A stretch of 64,000 nt of DNA from Cryptococcus deneoformans JEC21 (taxonomy: Eukaryota; Basidiomycota; Tremellomycetes; Tremellales; Cryptococcaceae), in assembly GCF_000091045.1 (NCBI RefSeq), contig NC_006693.1, positions 1,064,662-1,128,661 of the forward strand. The letters run 5' to 3'. Shown one piece after another: positions 57,304 to 64,000 of the stretch (position 1 is the stretch's first letter; each line of letters starts with the position of its first letter). The translations under genes and the position numbers were made by a program. The notes beneath the pieces are model-generated. The model was not told the DNA's origin. It searched no databases and saw only the letters and a program-made list of their open reading frames with translations.

Positions 57304-60300
57304 ATGGTCGCCTTCACGGCCACTGGAAACAGAAACTTGTATGTCATCGCCTTTGCCACACCGTGTATAAGAGCAACTTGCTTACTGTCCGATGCTCTTT
57401 TTCTCATCCTCCAACCACCGATCAACATATATAACTCAGAACACGAAAGATCCGAGTGACGAGTAAGTTCTGCTGTCCATTACGCCGCCTCACACGCTTA
57501 CTTGACATCCTTTATACCTGCCTCCACCCAACAATTGTCACTTTCCCATCCTATGACTCATTCTCTTGCTCCACCCTTTCACTACACAACAGTCGTCGCG
57601 GCAGATTCCCTCATTAAGCGTGATATCCTCCGACTCCCAGACCCATTCGCTATCGTCTCTGTTGACTCGGAGCAAATTCACACCACTTCGGTCATCAAGA
57701 GGACACTGAACCCTTATTGGAATGAGTAGGTCGTGAGACTTTGAGATTGGGGTTGGTTCTGACTGTTTCTGTAGGAATTTTGACATCGACGTAAAGGATT
57801 CGTCCATTGTGGCAGTACAAATCTTTGACCAGCGGAAGTTCAAGAGAAAGGTTGGTGTCGGCGCAGTTGTTCTACCCTAAATCACTGACCCCACTCGTAG
57901 CAAGACCAAGGTTTCCTTGGTGTGATCAATATCAAAGTTTCCGATGTCATTGATCTTGAACTTGGCGGTCAGGAGATGCTCACAAAGGAGCTCAAAAAGG
58001 GTTCCGACGGCCAGGCGGTCCAAGGCAAATTGATCGTTTACCTCTCTACTCAAACCAACGCTCCTATCTCGAACAACCCCGCCGCTTCTAGCTCCACCAA
58101 CGTCGCTACACCTGCGCCTGCTGCTTCTGCTTTGGCTTCGAACAACGCCGCTGGCCAATCTATCTCTCGTCCCGCCTCTGCAATTCAGCCCGCCCAAGGC
58201 GCCGAAGCATCCGTTCCTACTTCTGCCGACGCCATTGCTTCTGCTGTTCCCCAACCCGCAGCCCAAGCAGTGGGTGTGTCTTCTTCCGGTGCTCCCAACG
58301 TCAACCCCACCATCCAAGCTGCTTCTACTGGTCAAACGGGAACTAGCACCAACGTAGGCCATGAATTCGATTCTCATTCTGACCAGTACGGACCATTGCC
58401 TGTTGGTTGGGAACGTCGTATTGACCATCTTGGCCGTCAATACTATGTCGATCACAACACCCGTACCACGACATGGAACCGCCCGAGCGATAATGAGTTG
58501 TCTAACAGCGCCACTCAAGCGACATCCACTGGTGAAGCCAGAGCGAGGCACAACCAGAGGACATTGCCTGATGAAATGCTGGACGTGCAGCAGAGCGGTG
58601 CGAACAGTGGTGGCGCTACCACCCCTACCACTGGAAGTGCCCAGGCGAACCCCGTAAACGCTAGCAACGCTACCACTGCCGGACAAGGTCCTTTGCCTTC
58701 TGGTTGGGAACAGCGATTCACTCCCGAAGGTCGTCCTTACTTCGTCGATCACAACACCCGTACGACGACATGGGTTGACCCTCGTCGTCAGCAACTCTTG
58801 CGTTTCATCGCCCCCGGCCAGCAGGGCAACTTGTCTGTCCAGCCTCAAACCGTCAGCCAGCTCGGTCCCTTGCCTAGTGGTTGGGAGATGAGGTTGACAT
58901 CCACCGCGAGAGTATACTTTGTTGACCACAATACCAAAACGACTACATGGGACGACCCTAGATTGCCTTCTTCGCTCGACCAGAATGTACCGCAGTACAA
59001 ACGAGACTTCAGAAGGAAGCTCATCTACTTTAGGTCCCAGCCTGCGTTGAGGAGTAACACCGGGCAGTGTCACATGAAGGTGTCGCGTGATAATATCTTT
59101 GAGGGAAGCTATACCGAGATCATGAGGCAGACCCCGAACGATTTGAAGAAGAGGTTGATGATCAAATTTGAGGGTGAAGATGGTTTGGATTACGGAGGTC
59201 TTTCGAGGTGAGTCGCATCTTCATTTACTTGTACGTTGCTAAATCCTCTCTCAGAGAATTCTTCTTCCTTCTTTCGCACGAAATGTTCAACCCCTTCTAC
59301 TGTCTGTTTGAGTACTCCGCTCACGACAACTATACCCTCCAAATCAACCCCAACTCTGGCGTGAACCCAGAGCATCTCAATTACTTCAAGTTCATTGGCC
59401 GTGTCGTCGGTCTCGGTATCTTCCACCGTCGTTTCCTCGATGCGTACTTTATTGTCTCATTCTACAAGATGATCTTGGGTAAGAAGATTGCACTCCAAGA
59501 TTTGGAGAGTGTGGACGCGGGTTTGTTTAGGGGTTTGACGTGGATGTTGGAGAATGATATCACGGGTGTCATTGAGGATACTTTCTCGATTACTGAGGAG
59601 CATTTTGGGGAGGTTGTCACCGTTGATTTGAAGCCTGGAGGTAGGGATGTTGAGGTGACAGAGGATAACAAGAAAGACTACGTCGAGTATGTCTCGTCTA
59701 TTCTCTGATCAATGGGTTTGGTTGCTGACACTTCCCATCAAAGCCTTGTGACTGAATATCGAATCTCTAAACGAGTATCCGAGCAATTCCAAGCCTTCAT
59801 GTCCGGTTTCAACGAACTCATCCCGCAAGAACTCATCAACGTATTCGATGAGCGCGAGCTCGAACTCCTTATCGGTGGTATGTCCGAGATCGACGTGGAC
59901 GACTGGCAGAAACACACGGATTACAGAGGATACAACCCCTCGGATGAAGTGGTCGAGTGGTTCTGGAAGATTGTTAAGAACTGGCCTGCAGAGAAGAAGT
60001 CAAGGTTATTGCAGTTCACGACTGGAACCTCGAGGATCCCTGTGAATGGTTTCAAGGATCTGCAAGGGTCCGATGGACCGAGAAGGTTTACGATTGAGAA
60101 GGCGGGAGAAGTGACGCAGTTGCCGAAATCGCACACTTGTTTCAATAGAATTGATTTACCGGCTTACAAGTCTTATGAGGCTTTAGAGCAAAAATTGACT
60201 ATTGCGTAAGTTACCATCCCACGTTCTTCTAATAATCAATAATTAGATATCAGGACGCTGATGACATCAATTTAGTGTTGAAGAAACTGTCGGTTTCGGC

Positions 60301-60309
60301 CAAGAATAA
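57304..60309 (+). CDS. RSP5: Rsp5/NEDD4-family HECT E3 ubiquitin ligase
   Basis: Eight exons (57304-57338, 57440-57462, 57593-57725, 57775-57850, 57901-59207, 59255-59686, 59744-60205, 60276-60309) give 833 residues; yeast Rsp5 has 809. An N-terminal C2 domain ([39 protein letters not shown]) binds lipid. An Ala/Ser/Pro/Gln-rich linker follows, then three WW domains near 253, 351 and 411, each with a GPLPxGWE start and a [16 protein letters not shown] core for PPxY partners. The HECT domain runs from about 470 to the end, with [42 protein letters not shown] and the catalytic Cys801 in [14 protein letters not shown]. The end VGFGQE is family-typical. It acts in endocytosis, sorting and transcription-factor processing. 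Exon 2 is 23 nt. Confidence 0.96.
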
Positions 60310-61070
60310 ACCCATCACCTTATCTTCACGTCTACCTCTACTTTCCATCCACCACTTTGTTTTTAGCAGTTGTTTAAATTCATTCTTTATTCATCTTCAT
60401 TTGTGTCCATACCATTTTAATATATAGACGAAACATCTGTAATAATTTTTCACTAGCCGCCCCACTTTTCTTTTATCGCCTTCGTGTCGCATTCGTTTAT
60501 GCGTTTTTGTTTCTGTGTGTAGTTGAGATCGTACCACTGCAGCGAAGTGATTTGGATAAAGATACACGTTTCGGCCTCTTATCGTTTTATCTCTTCAATC
60601 CCCTCTCTTTTTGTTGAAGTACATTTAGTCGCAACATCGCACAAAGACCCGATCAGACTAGTTTGTTTGTGTAGTTTATATCTCTCGCTCTTTCCCTCAC
60701 CTAGTTCGTATGTTTGAAACAAGACAAAGTACTTCTGAGGGAAACGGATAGGAAAAGAATTAGGAATGGAAAAATGCATTTTTGTGGCTTGAAAGTTACC
60801 TTGATTACCTAGATGTAGAGCACAATACTTCGAGCTTCCTACTTAACGCAAAGTGTAATAGAGTACAACAGATGCTGTCCCACATAACTTAGTTTCTTTC
60901 TGATTTTTGATTTTCTAATCTTTGCACACTACTTCTCCTGTCCCTGCTTTGCTTGTGCATGTGGAAGGACAGCGCCCAGCTCTTAAAAAGAACATCCAGT
61001 CTTTCGATCCTGGTCCCGAAAGCGAAGGACAAGAAACAGATAGGCCACCAAGGTAACGGGCAAAAGTAGT
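60310..61070. other. Convergent 3' region of RSP5 and SNU23
   Basis: About 760 bp, T-rich near 60340-60420. Plus- and minus-strand frames at 60523-60779 are antisense to each other without domains. No gene recognised. Confidence 0.4.
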
Positions 61071-62070
61071 CTACTTTCGTTTTGACGTACCGAAACCGCC
61101 GAAACCCATCATAGTCGACATATCCTCATTCTCTCTAATTGCCTTCTCGACCTCTCTATCTCGTTGTTGGTCCTTTACTTGCTGTTCCCTCTTTTCTTTC
61201 CGCTCTTGTCTCTTGTCTTTCTTGCCATCCTTCACATCCTTCTCTGCCCCGTCCACATCCATCTTCTCCCCGCTTTCATCTCTATTGCCTTCATCGTCAT
61301 CTAAAATCCCCATCCTTCTCCTTTCCTCTCTCTTTTCCCTCTCCATCTTCTTCCTCCTCCTCTCATCTTTCCTCCTCTCTCTTTCGGCCTCCTGCGCATT
61401 CTTTACGGCTTTCAGGCGGGACTGAAAATCGAAATTCTGGGCGGTTACTTTCTGGTGGGTGGCAGCGCGGAGGGAAGCGATTTTGGCGCGGACTTGGGAG
61501 AGGGTGGAGCGTTCGACGTGGGTTGATTGACCGAGTTTGAGAAGATCTGTCGATTTTTTGATGCCAAAGCGGGGGGAAAGGAGGAAGGGAGATGTTAATG
61601 GGTGATACTCTGGGAGAGAAACAGAAGCGACATACGGAGACGGCCATTAATGTGGTCTAGGTATGCAAGACTGTCTTTAAAAGTTCGATTGCAAAGTTCA
61701 CACTAGATTCAGAAACATCAGCACCATTCCCACCCAGCAATATTTCGCTGCTAAACGGCAATGGTAAGGAGATCAATCAACTCACATAAAATCCAGCACC
61801 TCTCGGTCCTTTACCTGTCGTAGTCGTCGTAACCAACATGGTCTTATTCAAATTCTTCGTCAATCCCAGATCCTCTGTCCTCGCCTTGAGGAGTTCTGTA
61901 GGTTTGGGCAGATCATCGTACTGAGATTGTTTCTTTGGTGCATGGCCTTTGGCGAGAGATTCTTCGGTTGCTTTGGCGTGTTCGTAGGCTTCCTTGTCTT
62001 TCTCTTTAGCTTTTGTGGCGTATTCTTCTTTGTTCCATGATGGACGCTCTGTTTTGGATTTGTCTGCCAT
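61071..62070 (-). CDS. SNU23: Snu23, U4/U6.U5 tri-snRNP zinc-finger protein (ZMAT2)
   Basis: Three exons (62070-61786, 61702-61636, 61546-61071) give 275 residues. It is a component of the tri-snRNP that acts in spliceosome activation. The N-terminus reads KTERPSWNKEEYATKAKEKD, and TGKGPRGAGFYCELC leads into a U1-type C2H2 finger (C96, C99, H112, H118) in NRTFKDSLAYLDHINGRLH, then LLKLGQSTHVERSTLSQVRA, all characteristic of Snu23. The C-terminal half is a charged helix with many Lys/Arg/Glu (AERERRKDERRKKMERE) and ends MMGFGGFGTSKRK. It is longer than human ZMAT2 (199) because of an acidic/basic insert (DDDEGNRDESGEKMDVDGAE). It is divergent from NUP133, 204 bp apart. Confidence 0.93.
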
Positions 62071-62274
62071 GGTGTTTCTACTGGTGTAAGTTCTTCGTTA
62101 GGGATGTGCAATATACTGAGTATCGACAAGAACATTATCGAGAGCTTAAGATGTGGTATTATTGTTGAATATGAATAAGTCACGTGATCGAACTCCTCTT
62201 TCGAAGTCTCACAAGGAAAACAATCCAATAAGGGGTTGACTTCCATAACATTTTTCGACTCGCTAAGCCCAGCC
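62071..62274. promoter_or_regulatory. Bidirectional promoter SNU23 / NUP133 with TCACGTGA
   Basis: 204 bp between divergent starts, with the palindrome TCACGTGA at 62180-62187, near the middle. Confidence 0.6.
62180..62187. promoter_or_regulatory. E-box palindrome TCACGTGA
   Basis: In the SNU23/NUP133 divergent promoter. Confidence 0.5.
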
Positions 62275-64000
62275 ATGTTCAACTCACCCTCGACGAGAAG
62301 GGTGCAGACACCGAGGCGGCAGCAGGCCCAGCAGCCAAGCTCGCGCCTCCAGGCGCTTAGGGTGACAAAATCTCCAGCACCGTCCAACGCAGAGACAATC
62401 CGCACAGAACGACCGGTTGACGAAAAGGAAAAGGTATTTTGGAGTAAAGATGAGAGACACTCGACTACGTCCCTTGGAAAATTTCCAGGGGAAGTGGCTG
62501 CTTTGATCAAGGCGTCTGGTAAATATACACTATTCGAACCAAAAGAGCAAAAAAAACTAAAGTTGACGTCCTGTCTCAGACCTTGTAGTCGATCCTGTAA
62601 CGGGCCAAGTCGATAGCAGGACTGGCTTCGCCCTGGTATCCTCACCTAGAGCCTGTATCGCCTGGAACTATTCCAAACGTACCCATTCAGCCCCCACAAC
62701 CTACGCTTTCCCCGCTCCTCTTCCAACTTCTTCCCCCAGCCGTTTCCCTCCTCCTGTTCTCTCCGCGTTGTGTACATCTACATCTGAACCTGGGATGATA
62801 CTTATGTCTAGTACAGGCGAGATAAGGTATTGGGAGAGTATGAGCTTGGCTCTGAGTAACGTGGAGAGGTATCAGCAGTTGTTTTTGGATCTTCCGCAAG
62901 GTGACTGGATAGAGAGACTCGTCAAAGTGGACGGAAACAATTTTATCCTCACAACGACATCTTCGCAGGCGTATCGGCTGAGTATAACATCTTCTGCAGG
63001 AAGGCTTTCCCCTGTGGTGACGCCTTTGATGAGGCCGGGTGGAATGTTTGGGAGAGCTAGTCCTGTGATTTTTGGTGGGAAGCATGATCGATTCGGAATC
63101 AGGAGTGTAGCTAGTAACGGAGCGGAGGTCTATCTTATGGCACAGAGGAGCATACAAAAATGGTCATTTACCAGTGACGGTCAGAAGGTTTGTTAGATCC
63201 ACGGTTAAAATCGTTATATAACTGACTCCGGTTAGCTGGTGCAAGAGTATGATATTTATGAAGCCATTGGGCGCGAGCTTTTCAAAAATTGGTCCTCTAT
63301 TGACATCAGCATTGATCTCGAAGATGTCGTCGCACTAGAGTAAGTCTGTCAAGCTTTTTAAACGACCTCTCTTAACTTTCATACGCAGTTCCGACTCCCT
63401 AGCGGTTTTAATTACCTATTCTGACTCGACATCTCCTCCGTCTCACGCCCTTGTCCTCCTCTCCGTCCACCGCTCCAACCCTCCAATCGTCAATCGTACA
63501 ATCTCCATATCATTCACCTCCGGTCAAGATCAGAGATTGTTAGATATCCCCAGATTGGTAATACCCCCTGGCAGTACGATGGCGTTTGTTCGTTTTGGTT
63601 CGGCGGTGATGATGGTTTCACTTGATTTTGGTGCGTCCAATACACTGAGCTTGGGTCGGATTGTGCTGATTATCAAACATAGATGCGCCTTATGAAGAGG
63701 CCCTTACACTCAAAGATCCGAATAACGCATACATTGGCGCGGGACCGGTGACCAGCAACAGCAACAGCCCTACCATGGTTCTTATCCCCGCTGAGGGCGG
63801 CTTGATGAACGTCGAAGCACTTGAACCTCGTGCCAGCCCCGACTCCCTGTACGTCCCCTTCCCGCATTGCACCTCATCATATGCTTGCAACTTACCTTGC
63901 CCTTTTTATCGCAGTAACCAGCTCTCCACTGCGACAGCCCGTCTCAAATCCAAGTTGGAGCAAGCAATCTTTTTCGGCCAACGGAGTGATAACCCCCTTT
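62275..64000 (+). CDS. Nucleoporin Nup133, N-terminal part (runs off the right edge)
   Basis: Six exons are visible (62275-62518, 62580-63187, 63236-63339, 63389-63630, 63683-63848, 63915-64000 and beyond), all in phase. The first 40 residues are basic and disordered (STRRVQTPRRQQAQQPSSRL). A beta-propeller of the Nup133/Nup155 type follows: FALVSSPRACIAWNYSKRT, FPAPLPTS, ALCTSTSEPGMILMSSTGEIRYWES, FILTTTSSQAYRLSI, SNGAEVYLMAQRSIQKWSF, ILVQEYDIYEAIGREL-like text, and DQRLLDIPRLVIPPG. The tyrosine/tryptophan pattern ACIAWNYS and GEIRYW is typical of the Nup133 propeller. Nup133 is part of the Y-complex scaffold of the nuclear pore and of mRNA export. The helical C-terminal domain is outside the window. 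Confidence 0.8.

Noticed and set aside
57877..59073. 398-codon minus-strand open frame
   Set aside because: Exact antisense of the RSP5 C2-linker-WW region; Arg/Gly-rich composition is a mirror effect.

Overview
This 64 kb window is from a fungal nuclear genome. Genes are close together and both strands are used. Most genes are cut by many short introns (about 33-90 nt) with GT-AG ends, and several exons are only 7-20 nt long. Gene content and intron style point to a basidiomycete yeast of the Cryptococcus type (Tremellales); I cannot fix the species. The gene models were built by hand: splice sites were chosen so that reading phase is kept across every junction, and each complete model comes out as a whole number of codons.

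Layout. 0-3.2 kb: 5' part of a bHLH transcription factor gene (-) and a small acidic protein gene (-, tentative). 5.6-10.9 kb: CTF18 (clamp-loader subunit) and ELP4 (Elongator), both -. 11.5-12.8 kb: a secreted double-psi beta-barrel protein (-). 13.6-18.1 kb: NOP8 (-) divergent from a PAQR/hemolysin III membrane protein (+). 18.2-21.0 kb: a GH3 beta-glucosidase with a PA14 insert (-). About 3 kb without a gene follows. 24.1-26.0 kb: a GT32 glycosyltransferase of the MIPC-synthase type (+), then a Ty1/copia RNase H remnant. 27.2-33.0 kb: a SERF/4F5 protein (+), eIF2A (-) and PRPP synthetase (+). 33.2-36.7 kb: MND1 (-), an intron-bearing tRNA-Ser(AGA) (-) and SYF2 (+). 37.0-43.5 kb: a PHO85-type CDK with a Q-rich tail, an AT-hook orphan and the helicase MAK5, all -. 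43.7-46.6 kb: NSE1 (+) and an orphan disordered protein (-). 47.05-51.3 kb: a small host gene (+) whose third intron carries a complete Mutator-like (MULE) transposon. 52.0-54.6 kb: an MCP1-like membrane protein and an unknown protein, both +. 55.0-56.7 kb: a broken UbiD-type decarboxylase gene (-). 57.3-60.3 kb: RSP5 HECT ubiquitin ligase (+). 61.1-64 kb: SNU23 (-) divergent from the 5' part of NUP133 (+).

Most genes are housekeeping: DNA replication and repair (CTF18, NSE1, MND1), ribosome biogenesis and translation (NOP8, MAK5, ELP4, eIF2A, tRNA), splicing (SYF2, SNU23), nucleotide supply (PRPP synthetase), signalling and ubiquitin (PHO85, RSP5) and nuclear pore (NUP133). They do not form one pathway. 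Three divergent promoters share the palindrome TCACGTGA, the class of site read by bHLH proteins like the one at the left edge.

The most striking item is the MULE: 3471 bp, two 144-bp terminal inverted repeats differing at one base, a perfect 9-bp target duplication and an apparently intact transposase gene, lying inside an intron of a gene whose reading frame is kept. Other notable points are a start codon split by an intron in the PHO85 gene, micro-exons in MND1 and SERF, and a UbiD decarboxylase caught in decay.
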